Shown here: positions 54,869-64,000 of the stretch, piece after piece
Numbering within the stretch: the first letter of the stretch is position 1
Layout of the letters: the number at the start of each line of letters is the position of its first letter
From: Falciphora oryzae
Taxonomy: Eukaryota > Ascomycota > Sordariomycetes > Magnaporthales > Magnaporthaceae
Direction: 5' to 3'
DNA: 64,000 nt
Assembly (NCBI GenBank): GCA_000733355.1
Contig: JNVV01000074.1
Location: forward strand, 84,055 to 148,054
Position numbers and translations under genes: made by a program
Notes under the pieces: generated by a model
Told to the model about the DNA's origin: nothing
Database searches by the model: none
The model's input: the letters and a program-made list of their open reading frames with translations, nothing else

Positions 54869-56067
54869 ATGTCGGACCCGTCCTCCAACGCCGACGCTTC
54901 GGGCACGGCTTTGGAGCATGCCCATGAATCTGCTGCGTATGTGGGAAGAACCCGCTGCATCAAATGGCCTGTGGACTTGAGCCGAAAGCTAATGAATGAA
55001 CATTCCTGAATGGCAGCGCCGCCCATGCTACCGGCGGCATGGAGGATCTCAAGCTGCTGCTGCACGAGACCATGACGGATCCCGCGCTGCTGATCCAGGG
55101 CGGGAAAGCACCGCCGCCCTTCTTCTTCGCCTTTGAGCCGCCGCCGGGCAGAAGCGGAGATGGAGACAAAAAGTTCGCCGCCCTGCTGGGCGCGTCGGCG
55201 CTGGCCCGCATCTTTGCCGGCATGAGCGTCGTCAAGTCGCGCACGGGCGCGGACTACACTATCGGCGACCCGGACCAGTACGTGGCCGCCTTCAACGAAA
55301 AGTCCGAGGCCACGTTTGACGCCTTTACCAAGCCCCCGCTGTCGGCCATGTACGAACACCTCGAAGGGGGCAGGGCCATCAGTATGGACCTGGATATCAC
55401 CCGGGCCAAGCTGCATACCACCGTTATTTCCCATGTCTTCAACGGGCTGCCGCAGGTCGGTACGGAGCAGCTCAAGCAGCTCGACGGCGTCCTGACCGGC
55501 CTCACGACAGCGCTCAAATCCCTCGAGGTCAGGTGCCCCGGCAAGGGCGAAGAGCCGCTGCCGGTACTCAAACACATGGTGGCAATCAACTACGTCAAGG
55601 CCACCGACATTACGGGCGGTTCGGGCGGGGCGGACGGCGGCATCTACGTCTGCGAGGCCTACACCCGCGTCGTCGTTATCTCGGTGAAGCCCGAGCAGTG
55701 GGCGCTCGCGCTGCGCAAGACGCCTCCCCCGCCTGAGCAGAAGCCGTCCATCTCGTCCGGGACGGAGCAGGAGCCCGCCGGCCACAGCACGGGCCACCAT
55801 GACGGCCACGGGTTCAGCCTGACGGGCTGGCTGGGAGGAGGAAAAAAGAAGCCGGAGCCGGAGGAGCACATCAAGTTCGACCTGTCCCTGACCATTCTGG
55901 ACATCCAGCTCAACGACGCAGTGTACGACGCCAACAAGCCCAGGTTCGAGGCCATCTTCCAAAACATGGCAAAGGGCGACGCGGAACTCGGGGAGATTGC
56001 AGAGAAAGAAGGGCTGGTGGGGTTGGGCCGCCGCTCCTCCATCGTCTATCGGGCGGCTGATGCGTGA
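54869..56067 (+). CDS. unknown-family paralog B
   Basis: Two exons, 54869-54936 and 55017-56067, are joined over an 80-nt intron (GTATGT...GGCAG, CTAAT branch) and give 372 residues. Family blocks: MEDLKLLLHETMTDPALLIQ with a Pro/Phe-rich loop (KAPPPFFFAFEPPP), PPLSAMYEHLEG, LHTTVISHVFNGLP, LKQLDGVLTGLTTALKSL, ATDITGGSGG, AYTRVVVISVKPEQWAL and the final strand LTILDIQLND. Compared with A and C, an insert rich in His, Gly and Pro (about residues 255-295) separates the last two strands, and the CDLNVN motif is changed to LDIQLND. There is no signal peptide. It is the most divergent of A-C but aligns over its whole length. Confidence 0.78.
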
Positions 56068-57497
56068 AGCCGTACGCAGGGATGAACGTGGTTGGATGTC
56101 GTCTTGGATGAGATTGGGAAAACGCGCATCGAGAGTCTAGGCAATGTTCTGGTGTGTCCAAGGGTGTAATTGTGTAGGGAAACTGCTGGAGACGAGTACC
56201 ACTTGTGCTTTCTACGTTCCTTGTTCCAACTTTGTGTGATGGCACATGAAAAAGACCAAGGTAGGTACCTACCTAGGTACCTAGGGATGACCGCGTAGGT
56301 GCCCCTCGAATTCCACAGCCCGCCGGGTCGATGCCCGTCAGGTCTCGGCCACGGCGCAAAGCCGTATAGACAGAATAGCCCGTGCGGATCGGGCGTCTTC
56401 TGGCGCTTGAGGCGACAACATGCCAGGTCTTTCGCAACGGGCTGCATAGTGGCTTCCCTCGCTTACTCACGGCAGGTCTGCGCTAGCGTGAGCGTGCGCG
56501 ATGACGGCGCAGTCGTCGACCAAGCTCCAGAGTTCCGGCGGGCGTCTCTTTCCTGTTTGGAACGGCATCAATCACCAGGGCGACGACATGTGTCCCAGTA
56601 GGGGATGCATGCCCGCCCGTTGATCATCATGGCACGCCCAAAAGCAGAGCGCGGCAGGCGTCGAGGCGCAGCCACCGAGACGCCTGCCACGGCGCCCCCT
56701 TGGGCACCAATGCTCCCTGATGCAATGCACATGCAGCAGAACAGAGGACGGGCAGGAGGCGCTGGTGGGAGGAGGCCAAGACTAAGCGTCGACTGGCAGT
56801 CTCGCGATCCGTGTGGGGCACCGCGGGCCTCGCTTTTTTTCGGCATTGCGCCCGCCAATAGGAGCCGTCAGGCCGGGAAGGTCCCGACCGTATGAGGCGT
56901 CGTACGCCTGCGTTCCTCACGGATGTCCGCCGACGCCGTCACTCGTTCGTTGGGTGCTCCGCTTTACGGTACCCCTCCTGCCGGATTGGGACGGCTGCAT
57001 CGATTCCCCGGATCTGCAAGTCGAGATCGCCGGTCCTCTCGTCGCCACCCGCGCGAACCTCGACAGCCAGCCCCGGAGGTGGGGCCAACTTCCGCCCAGC
57101 CTTTGAGGGAGCCCGATAGTCGGAGGAGACGCCAGTGAACATGCCGGAAATTACGCCGCACTGTGTGTGGGCTGCTCATCGTCGCTCATTGGCGACGACG
57201 GCATGGAGTCCTGGGCGCGAGAGGGCGAAGAAGGCGGGGAGAGGAGCAGAGCAGAGGAGGGGGGGCAGAAGGGAGGGCAAGCGCGAGAGACTGATGGCCC
57301 CCGTGAACTCGACTTTTCTGCCCGTCTCTCTCGCTCTCTCTTCCTCTCTCGGGGGGATGGGGTGCAAATACTTAAAAACAGAGGGTCATCTCCCACGCTG
57401 AGACGGCTCCTGAGCACCGACACCATCCTCACCTCTTGTCATCCCCAAACAGGAACACGCTTCTACGTATCTGCCGTCTCTTAGTCCGCCAGCCAAC
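56068..57497. other. intergenic between paralogs B and C
   Basis: 1.4 kb without a supported gene. A short self-complementary TAGGTACCTA-type cluster lies at about 56261-56285. The last 270 bases before gene C are purine- then pyrimidine-rich (CTCTCTCGCTCTCTC around 57325-57350), typical of fungal promoters. Confidence 0.45.
56261..56285. repeat. TAGGTACCTA palindromic cluster
   Basis: AGGTAGGTACCTACCTAGG followed by TACCTAGG, overlapping palindromes. Similar motifs occur at 21728-21757. Such sequences are frequent in intergenic DNA of Sordariomycetes; no function can be assigned. Confidence 0.6.
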
Positions 57498-58547
57498 ATG
57501 ACGCCCTCTGAACTCTACATCGACGAACAGTTCCAGCCTCTGGCGGAGCTGCTGCAGCGCGCCGGCGACATTACGCAGACGACCTCGGTCATCCAGGAGC
57601 TCCAGTCGGAGAACGGCCCCAACACGCTGGCCGCCGGCGGCGACGGGGGCATCGCCGAGCTGTTCGACCAGCTGTCGGCGGCGATGCAGGGGCCGACGGA
57701 GTCGGTGGCCAAGGGCAAGGCGCCGATGCCGCAGGACGTGGCCGTGCTGCCCGAGAAGAAGGCCGGGATGGACCCCGCCAGCCACGAGGCCAAGGTCGCC
57801 AAGGCGCTGGAGGACCTCCAACACCTCAAGGACATCACGTCGATCGCGGACCTGTTCATCGCCATGGCCAAGATCTCGAAGCGCACCAAGCGCGGGCACC
57901 CGGAGCCCTACAGCATCACGGTCCCCAAGGAGGCGGCGCAGGAGTTCGCCGACATGGCCGACTGCGCCTACAACGTTATGATGGGCCCGCCACTGTCGGG
58001 CATGTACAGCTTCGGCAGCCTCTTCGCGACCCAGTTCTCGAGGAGCATGTCCAAGACGGAGCTGCACCTGGGCTTCCTGGCCGAGCTCTTCAAGGGCTTC
58101 AGCCTGACCGACGTGGCCAAGAAACAGCTCGACGGCATCCTGGAGAACTTTGTAAAGTCGCTGGGCGACATCAAGGTCGAGACCGAGAGCACCAACCACA
58201 CGGTCGACCAGACCATCCGCATCCACCAGACCGTCGTCACCGAGATCACGGGCTCCTCGGACCCCAAACACCAGATCTGGACCTACCAGCCCCGCACCCG
58301 CCTTATCTACATGCACGTCGACGCCAGCACCTGGCGCTGGGCCACCAACAAGGCCAGCCACGAAAGCAACACCTTCAACATGAACTACGTCGTTGTCGAC
58401 TGCGACCTCAACGTCAACAAGTGGATCACCGCCAAGCCCGCCCTCGAAGCCATCTTCAAGAAGATCATCGGCACGACCTTCAAGCAGTACTCGGAGCTGA
58501 GGTTCCCGGACCCGGTCGACCCCTCGGCTACCAAGGAGGAGAAGTAG
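57498..58547 (+). CDS. unknown-family paralog C
   Basis: A single-exon gene for 349 residues starting at the ATG in CCAACATGACG. It shows the family pattern most clearly. Residues 51-80 are GIAELFDQLSAAMQGP and GKAPMPQD. A helical segment spans 95-130, PLSGMYSFG lies at 165-173, LHLGFLAELFKGF at 189-201, KKQLDGILENFVKSLGDI at 208-225, ITGSSDP at 250-256, YQPRTRLIYMHVDAS at 263-277 and VVVDCDLNVNKW at 298-309. No signal peptide, membrane span or catalytic motif is evident. A long antisense frame exists on the other strand but follows codon periodicity only. The protein is likely cytosolic; the role is unknown. It lies 1.4 kb after B in the same direction. Confidence 0.82.
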   Translation: MTPSELYIDEQFQPLAELLQRAGDITQTTSVIQELQSENGPNTLAAGGDGGIAELFDQLSAAMQGPTESVAKGKAPMPQDVAVLPEKKAGMDPASHEAKVAKALEDLQHLKDITSIADLFIAMAKISKRTKRGHPEPYSITVPKEAAQEFADMADCAYNVMMGPPLSGMYSFGSLFATQFSRSMSKTELHLGFLAELFKGFSLTDVAKKQLDGILENFVKSLGDIKVETESTNHTVDQTIRIHQTVVTEITGSSDPKHQIWTYQPRTRLIYMHVDASTWRWATNKASHESNTFNMNYVVVDCDLNVNKWITAKPALEAIFKKIIGTTFKQYSELRFPDPVDPSATKEEK

Positions 58548-59233
58548 GAGAGAGAGAGTGCTGGGAGCCGTCGATACGGCGGCTCGGCTACTAGCTTAGC
58601 TAAAGGTAGCTACCTGGGCAGTCAGGTAGTAGGCATGAAATGGGAAAACGGCCACTTGTGCTTCATCTCCGTAGTTTGACTTGCAAGCCCTCGACACATG
58701 TTTCCTGGCCCGACTCCAAACTCGGGATTTCAGGCTGCGCCGCATCGACGTAATGAAACAAGCGGGGAAGTGATGGTTACCTAATTACAAAATTCGGCGG
58801 TGATAATGGCAGACGATAACGGCATCGGCAGCCGTAATATTGGGCCACAGACCAAAGGCGACGTAGCAGAATTGATATGGGGAGCATGCACGAACGCAGG
58901 ATATGCCTAGGTATTTGCCTTGAGATCCAATGTCCAATACAAACGTCTTTCAATCCTGCACTAGTGTCCTGCACTCTCCGTCATTCAGACCGCCACGTCA
59001 GTCTGTGGGAGCTGAGGGCAGGGTTTGGAGCAGAGGATGATTGATCCGATCCCTTTTTATATGTCCCCCAGGGACTCCCCCCTTCCCGTTTCCTTCTTTC
59101 TTTCTGTTTTTTTTTGTTTTGTTTTTTTTTCCTTGACCCTGCTATCTTGTTGGTGTCTCACCAGCTCGCTCACTAGACCCTGCCAGCCAGAGCTTGGCCA
59201 CCCCCAGTTTTGAGAAGAACCCTCACACAAATC
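58548..59233. other. intergenic; promoter side of gene D
   Basis: Contains the 3' flank of gene C and, just before gene D, a TTTTTATATG element near 59055 and a strong pyrimidine tract (59078-59140) of the type common around fungal transcription starts. Confidence 0.45.
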
Positions 59234-60559
59234 ATGAACCTCCTCGCGTCCGTCCCGTCCATCATGCACGCGCTGGTCGCGGAGCCGACGGCGGCGGCGC
59301 GCACGCCCAGCTCGGAGGCGGAAGCCGCGGCGCTCGAGGAGGCCCGGCGCAGGCGCGCGGTCGGCAGCATGCCGTCGGGGTGGGAGGCGCTGGGGATGGG
59401 GCTGGGGATAGGGCTGGGGATGGACCTGGTCGGGGGAATCATGGCGAACCCGGCGCTGGTCGGCATGCCCGCGTGGGCGGGGGGCAACCTGATCGGCGGG
59501 CTGGCGGATAACCCGCTGTTCAACGTGCTGCGGAGCACGGGGCTCGTCAACACGGAGCTGTTCCACTGCGTGGTTGGGGCCGCCGTGCCCTCGCCCGTGC
59601 CGGCGGCCGTGCTCCGGGACCGGGCCCAGGGCGCGCACGACGACTACCCGTCGCACTGGTACGTCAACTTCCCGCACAACATATTGGCGCGCGACATCGC
59701 CGCCGTGCAGCGCTACCGCGACAGCATGACCGCCTTCCGCAGCTGGACGTCCAAGAAGTGGTGGGAGGAGGTCCACCGCCGCTACGGCAACCCCGACGAC
59801 CCCATCGCCCAGGCCCGCCAGAGCAAGCAGTTTGCCGAGATTGCCTTCAAGGACATGGTCCAGATGTCTTGGTGGGTTTTTGTCACACACGCACACACAC
59901 ACACACACACTCTCTCTCTCTCTCTCTCTCCCCTGTAATGTCCAGTTTGCTAATCGTAAACGACCAGGCTGCGCACCACCCGCCCCCCCGACACCATGAC
60001 GTACCGCTTCGACTGCGCGCCCGAGCACCTGCACTCGGAAATCGTCTCGCGCGTCCTGGGCGGCTGGGCCACGGCCAGCGGCGACGACGTCACCCGCATC
60101 GTCGAGCCCATCTTCCGCGACATGGGCAAGGCGTCCCACCCGGGGAGCCGGGTGCACACCGACATGAAGAACATCGTCATGGAGAAGTACGTCTACGACG
60201 ACTCCACAAAAAGCATAACCTCGTGTGAGTTCTCCTCGTCTATCCGCCCGCCTGTCTGTCCAGATTAGCACGGTCGTCCCACACGTGCCGTGCGGCCGGC
60301 TGGCTGGCTGACTCTTGGCCGGGGGTCAGACATCCGCCTGCTCTCCTTTGAGCTGCGCGAGGCCTTTTACGAGGTCGCGCGGCAGGGCAAGGAAGGCGGG
60401 AGCTACGCCCGCGTCAGCCTGGACCTGAGCCTGTGCCTCTACGAGGCCGTCTTCGAGGCCGCCCTCTGGGACAAGTTTTCTCCCGACCTGGACAACGGCG
60501 AGGCCGACCTTCTCTGGGGGTACGTTAGCGGGCAGACAATCCACGTACCGGAAAGGTAA
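59234..60559 (+). CDS. divergent family member D with glycine-zipper-like segment
   Basis: Three exons, 59234-59871, 59968-60224 and 60330-60559, give 374 residues. Introns are 96 nt (GTGGGT, with CA and CT repeats, TGCTAATC branch) and 105 nt (GTGAGT...GTCAG). After a charged helix (EAAALEEARRRRAV) comes a glycine-rich hydrophobic segment at about residues 54-96: GMGLGIGLGMDLVGGIMANP then AGGNLIGGLA. It has repeated G-x3-G spacing, as in membrane-inserting glycine zippers. The second half resembles A-C: LHSEIVSRVLGGW, DDVTRIVEPIFRDMGK, TSYIRLLSFELREAFYEVA and a final strand pair around VSLDLSLCLYEAVFEAALW. Membrane association is inferred from the glycine segment only. The 3' end may hold another short intron. 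Confidence 0.7.
59884..59931. repeat. (CA)n(CT)n compound microsatellite in an intron of gene D
   Basis: About 13 CA units then about 10 CT units, placed between the donor (59872) and the branch point of intron 1. Length change here could affect splicing. Confidence 0.92.
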
Positions 60560-61623
60560 CAAGGTGCGGGAGTGAGGGGAGGGCGGGCTAGATGAGAACC
60601 TCCTCGTAACATCGGGGGACTGTATGCGTCTTCTATAGGACGCGCTCGGGACTGCCACGTCTCACACGTACACGTTCGTGAGGCTCCATTGCCCCCGTTC
60701 AACACGGGCAGGCCGCGTCGTCGTGCCCGAGATGGCGCTGAAATTATTCCCTTTGTTTGGGGCTTGGTGAGAATGCCTAGTTTGTGGAAGCCAGCTGCTC
60801 GGATAGTATATATAAACCCTAATCTGGGGCGGAGAGACTCGTGAATTAATCGATGCCACACGCCATGGTTCCGTGCCTCAGGACACGGGTTAGAGTCTCA
60901 GGGGCAAGCCCTAAACCCGTCTCTGTACATGTAAGGGTCCTGGCAGCCCCTAGTTAGCCAAGGCGCCTTCTTCTTTTCCTTTCCCTTTAGCTCACAAAAT
61001 AACTCCTTTTCGGCACCTGCCTGTTCCCATCACATGCAGCCCAGCCCAGAACACTATACAGCGTGGTCATCAAATCAAATATATTTGATATAGGCAATCA
61101 AACAAAGCCAAACAAACAAGTCAAATCAGCCCGTTGTTCAAACAAAGCAAAAAAGCCAGACTTGTTTGTTTGTTTGCGATATTTAACACGTGATTTTTTT
61201 TGGTGTTTTCGTTGTTTTTTTACTCCTTGATCTGTAGGAAGGAGAGCCTCGGCCTTGGCCGAGGGGCTGAACGGCCTAGTGGCTATGTTCCCCTGTAGGC
61301 GGCTTGCGCCGGTAAATAGAACCATGCGGAAATTAGGGTTAGTTGCCGATCTCAACTTTCAGCTTTTAGCATTTAGTTGGGCTCGTTGGAGGAACACCCT
61401 CGTCGACGTCCCAGGTAATTTTTCGGCAACAAAAAATCGTTAGTTAAATCTGAAAGGTGTCCGAAGATCCCTGAAGCGAGGGGATTTTCATAATGGTTGC
61501 TACGGAGCCAGAAATTGCTTCGTGGCAGGATGCCGAATCGCGTTACCGCGATTGGAGTTCCAGCAGGGAGCCGGTGCGGAAAAGGGGGCGGCTTTTTACG
61601 CAGCTACCACGAATATAAAGATA
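60560..61623. other. intergenic; transition from gene block to AT-rich repeats
   Basis: No gene is supported. TATATATAAAC near 60806 resembles a TATA box but precedes no gene. From 61040 the sequence becomes AT-rich, with a palindrome and a hairpin. Confidence 0.45.
61074..61172. repeat. palindrome and CAAA/TTTG inverted repeat
   Basis: A perfect 16-base palindrome (ATCAAATATATTTGAT, 61074-61089) is followed by a hairpin with 14-base arms (61109-61122 and 61159-61172, CAAACAAACAAGTC and complement) and a 36-base loop. CAAA-rich DNA also occurs at 63720-63785 beyond pogo copy 3, so that element may have inserted into a larger repeat. Confidence 0.7.
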
Positions 61624-63484
61624 ACGTGGTTTATAAGCGAGTGCCACACACAAGCGAGTGCCACAATTAACGCGTCCACGCGTTAACCCAACTTCATCTA
61701 CGAATATTTCCACAACAAATAATGGCAAACAAAAGCAACGAACGCAAAATTGTTTTAGCCCTTTAGGCGATCGCATTAAATCTATAGTTAAATATCCGGG
61801 GCGCCGCCAAAATCTACGAAATCGACTTTTCTACTTTCGCCTGGCGAAAGCGCGGCCAACCTGCTCGACGCGACTGCATACCCAAATTACAGAAATTAAC
61901 GGAATCTGAAAAAAAAGCGCTTGTTAAATACATATTTGAGCTGGATTCTCGCGCATTCCCTCCCCGGCCTTTTGGTGTTAAAGATATGGCCAACCAACTG
62001 CTCGCCAAACGCGACGCGGGCACCGTTGGCAAAAACTAGGTCGCGAACTTCGTTAAACGCCACGCAAAGTTCGGCACGCGCTGAATTCGAAAATACGATT
62101 ACCAAAGGGCCAAATGCGAAAATCCCAAGCTTATTTCTGCGTAATTCGACCTTATGCGAAACATTGTAGCCAAATATAGCATCCAGAATAACGACATTTA
62201 CAATTTCGACGAAACCGGCTTTTTTATAGGCATAATCGCGGCCGTTATGGTCATTACAACGTCGGAAGGCCGTAGCAAAGCAAAGCTAATCCAGTTTGGC
62301 AATCGGGAATGGGCTACAGTCATTTAAAAGGTTAACTATTGCGGTTAGGCGGTCCCTCTTTTTATTATCGTTAAAAGGCAATACCACCTAGCCAATTGGT
62401 ATTCGGAAATCGACCTTTTACGCAATTAGGTTATCGCAATAAGCGCTAACGGGTGGATTACGAACAAGCTCGGCCTAAAATGGATCTAGTATTTCAACAA
62501 ACATATTGCAGCTCGTTTTACGGGGTTTTATCGTTTATTAGTATTAAACGGCTATAAAAGCTACCATTCGACGGATTTCGAGCTATATTGCTAAAAACAT
62601 AACATTATTACGTTTTGCATGCTTCCGCATTCGTTTTACTTTTTTTAACCGCTTAACGTTAGGTGCTTCGGCTTAATAAAGCAGGCGTACGGTTAATAAA
62701 TCGAAAATTTAATAAAGTTATACGTTAGCTACGTAACTAAGGTCGAGTTCCTTTCGGCGTTTAAAGCGGCATTTTTTAACTTTATAACCGAAAAAAATAT
62801 TTAAAAAAGCTTCCGAAGGGCTGGCCTTGCTCTTTTTAATCCGGATTCGGTTTTGGAAAAGCTGGATGTAAAGCTACGGATTCCAACTCCCTTAAAAACG
62901 CCCCTAAACGACCCCGAACCTTAAACCTCCAAAACGCCCCGGACGGCTAGGGAAGCAACTTCGTAATCCGAATATATCAAAATTCAGATTTCCAATTACC
63001 AAAGCAGCTTTCCGATATCTATATTAGCGGCTGTGGACCAGTTTGCGAAAGGGGCCAAAGCAATTATACATCGGGTTAACCTTTTGGAAAAAAAGTGCTC
63101 CAAGCTACGAAAAGCGAACGAAGCATTAAACAAACGCCGGAGGGCTAAAAAAACACGTATCCGATTTAAAGGGTTACTTACTATCGACGAGGTACGAAAT
63201 GTTTTGGACCAACAGGAGCTAAATGGATAGCTACAGCAAAAAATGCGCGATTATGGGGGTTAGGAAAGGAGGGCAACGACGATTCGTCGTTGATATGGCA
63301 CTTGCGGCAAAACCGGATACAATGCGCGCATTTGTTAAAAAGAAGTAGAAATATCCGATGTATACAGTTCTAAGTAGTTTGAATGGATTCCTAGCGTTGT
63401 TGGGTTGGCATGCGCGTCGATTAACCGGAGGTCGGGTGTGGGTGTGGCATTCGCTTGTGTGTGGCACTCGCTTATGAACCACGT
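61624..63484 (+). mobile_element. pogo/Fot-like DNA transposon, copy 3
   Basis: 1,861 bp from ACGTGGTTTATAAGCG to the inverted end CGCTTATGAACCACGT, with TA on both sides. Subterminal AAGCGAGTGCCACA motifs are repeated near both ends. It is the same family as copies 1 and 2 but in the opposite orientation and without nested insertions. Confidence 0.92.
61722..63377 (+). pseudogene. pogo-like transposase, copy 3
   Basis: From the ATG at 61722 one unshifted frame runs to 63377, broken only by stop codons. Parts: HTH (LNIRGAAKIYE), CENP-B-like (EKKALVKYIFELDSRAFPPR, DMANQLLAKRDAGTVGK), then the DDE core. There FDETGF is intact, but DANGW reads SANGW and PLDVG reads PLNVR, so two catalytic positions are lost. 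A basic coiled-coil tail (LRKANEALNKRRRAKKTRIRF) and a decayed C-terminal CCHC knuckle (YGTCGKTGYNARIC) follow. The absence of indels fits RIP as the sole cause of inactivation. Confidence 0.87.
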
Positions 63485-63596
63485 TATACTGGAATCCGCC
63501 TCGAAAAATAGATTGCAACACACTTAACCCCATTACCAAAAGGTTTTTTTTTATATATTTACTGCTGTTTTTCGGTTGCAATGGTAACGATTAAAG

Positions 63597-63710
63597 ATAT
63601 CACGTGACCAGATAGTGACGATTGGGCATATTACATGACCAGATGGTGACGATTAAGGATATCATATAACAAGATGGTGCCGATTGGGGGTGTTACGTGA
63701 TAACCCTGAT
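63597..63710. repeat. 31-bp tandem repeat
   Basis: Three units of exactly 31 bases (63597-63627, 63628-63658, 63659-63689) plus partial units on both sides. The consensus contains ATATCACGTGACCAGATGGT and GACGATTGGG. The first unit carries a perfect TCACGTGA palindrome that the others have lost by transitions. Confidence 0.85.
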
Positions 63711-63789
63711 CGTTACTATCAAACAAACCCAAATTTGGAGAAAATTATCAAATACAAACAAATCCCCGTGGCTCGTTTGATTAATTTGA

Positions 63790-64000
63790 TGTCATACGGA
63801 AGAACCCGTGGACTCACCTAATCGGCTCCACAAAAGGTCCGGGAACCGGTATAGGTGCCTAACGGCCCCGAAGCCTAAAGGCCGAAGGCTGAAAGGGCAG
63901 TGTGAATTATATACTTAATACTTCGCACGGATTATAAAGTGGTTTATATAAACCTTGCCGTTTCCTATGTCTTTTATAAAAGATTCCTTTTTTTAAGCAT
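63790..64000 (-). repeat. partial LTR at the window edge (285-bp subfamily)
   Basis: Starts TGTCATACGG at 63790 and matches the reverse-oriented gypsy LTR for 211 bases until the window ends. It is either a solo LTR or the first LTR of another element continuing to the right. Confidence 0.85.

Noticed and set aside
57429..58361. 310-codon minus-strand frame opposite gene C
   Set aside because: It is rich in His, Leu, Gly, Arg and Val as expected for an antisense shadow of a GC-rich gene, while the plus frame aligns with paralogs A and B.
59057..60271. 404-codon minus-strand frame opposite gene D
   Set aside because: It runs through the microsatellite and promoter pyrimidine tract and has no domain. 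The plus-strand model has two phase-consistent introns and family motifs.

Overview
The window looks like nuclear DNA of a filamentous ascomycete, probably a Sordariomycete. Genes are GC-rich in third positions. Introns are short (about 60-120 nt) with GTRNGT donors, CTAAY-type branch points and YAG acceptors. Typical Pezizomycotina families are present: HET, NACHT-WD40, Clr5-ankyrin and fungal rhodopsin-like membrane proteins. The transposons are AT-rich and full of C-to-T / G-to-A changes, the signature of repeat-induced point mutation (RIP). One run of N (53514-53554) marks a scaffold gap. All gene models and splice sites were read by eye; no search was run.

Layout. 1-11 kb is sparse: a small unknown protein, a secreted bacterial PstS-like solute-binding protein, a membrane protein and a broken metacaspase-like gene. 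11-19.4 kb holds an intact HET-domain gene with an internal tandem repeat, a GNAT acetyltransferase, and two relics of NACHT-WD40 (NLR) genes. 20.9-31.3 kb holds a small zinc-ribbon protein, a large Clr5-ankyrin protein, a broken HET start and a rhodopsin-like membrane protein. 31.7-46.4 kb is a nested transposon block: a full-length chromodomain Ty3/gypsy element, solo LTRs, two abutting pogo/Fot-like elements (one carrying a 465-bp TRIM), and a Gag-only non-autonomous LTR element holding another solo LTR. A Tc1-like relic (46.7-47.5 kb) sits at the broken 5' end of an ankyrin gene. A third pogo-like copy, a 31-bp tandem repeat and another LTR end the window.

Between the two transposon regions (48.9-60.6 kb) lies the most unusual part. 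An apparently cytosolic subtilisin-like protease is followed by four intact genes (A at 52.0, B at 54.9, C at 57.5, D at 59.2 kb) that I read as one paralogous family of unknown function. D is divergent and adds a glycine-zipper-like hydrophobic segment. Together with the HET, NLR, caspase-like and ankyrin genes and their relics, the window reads as a self/non-self recognition and cell-death neighbourhood in turnover beside transposons. That functional reading is inference.
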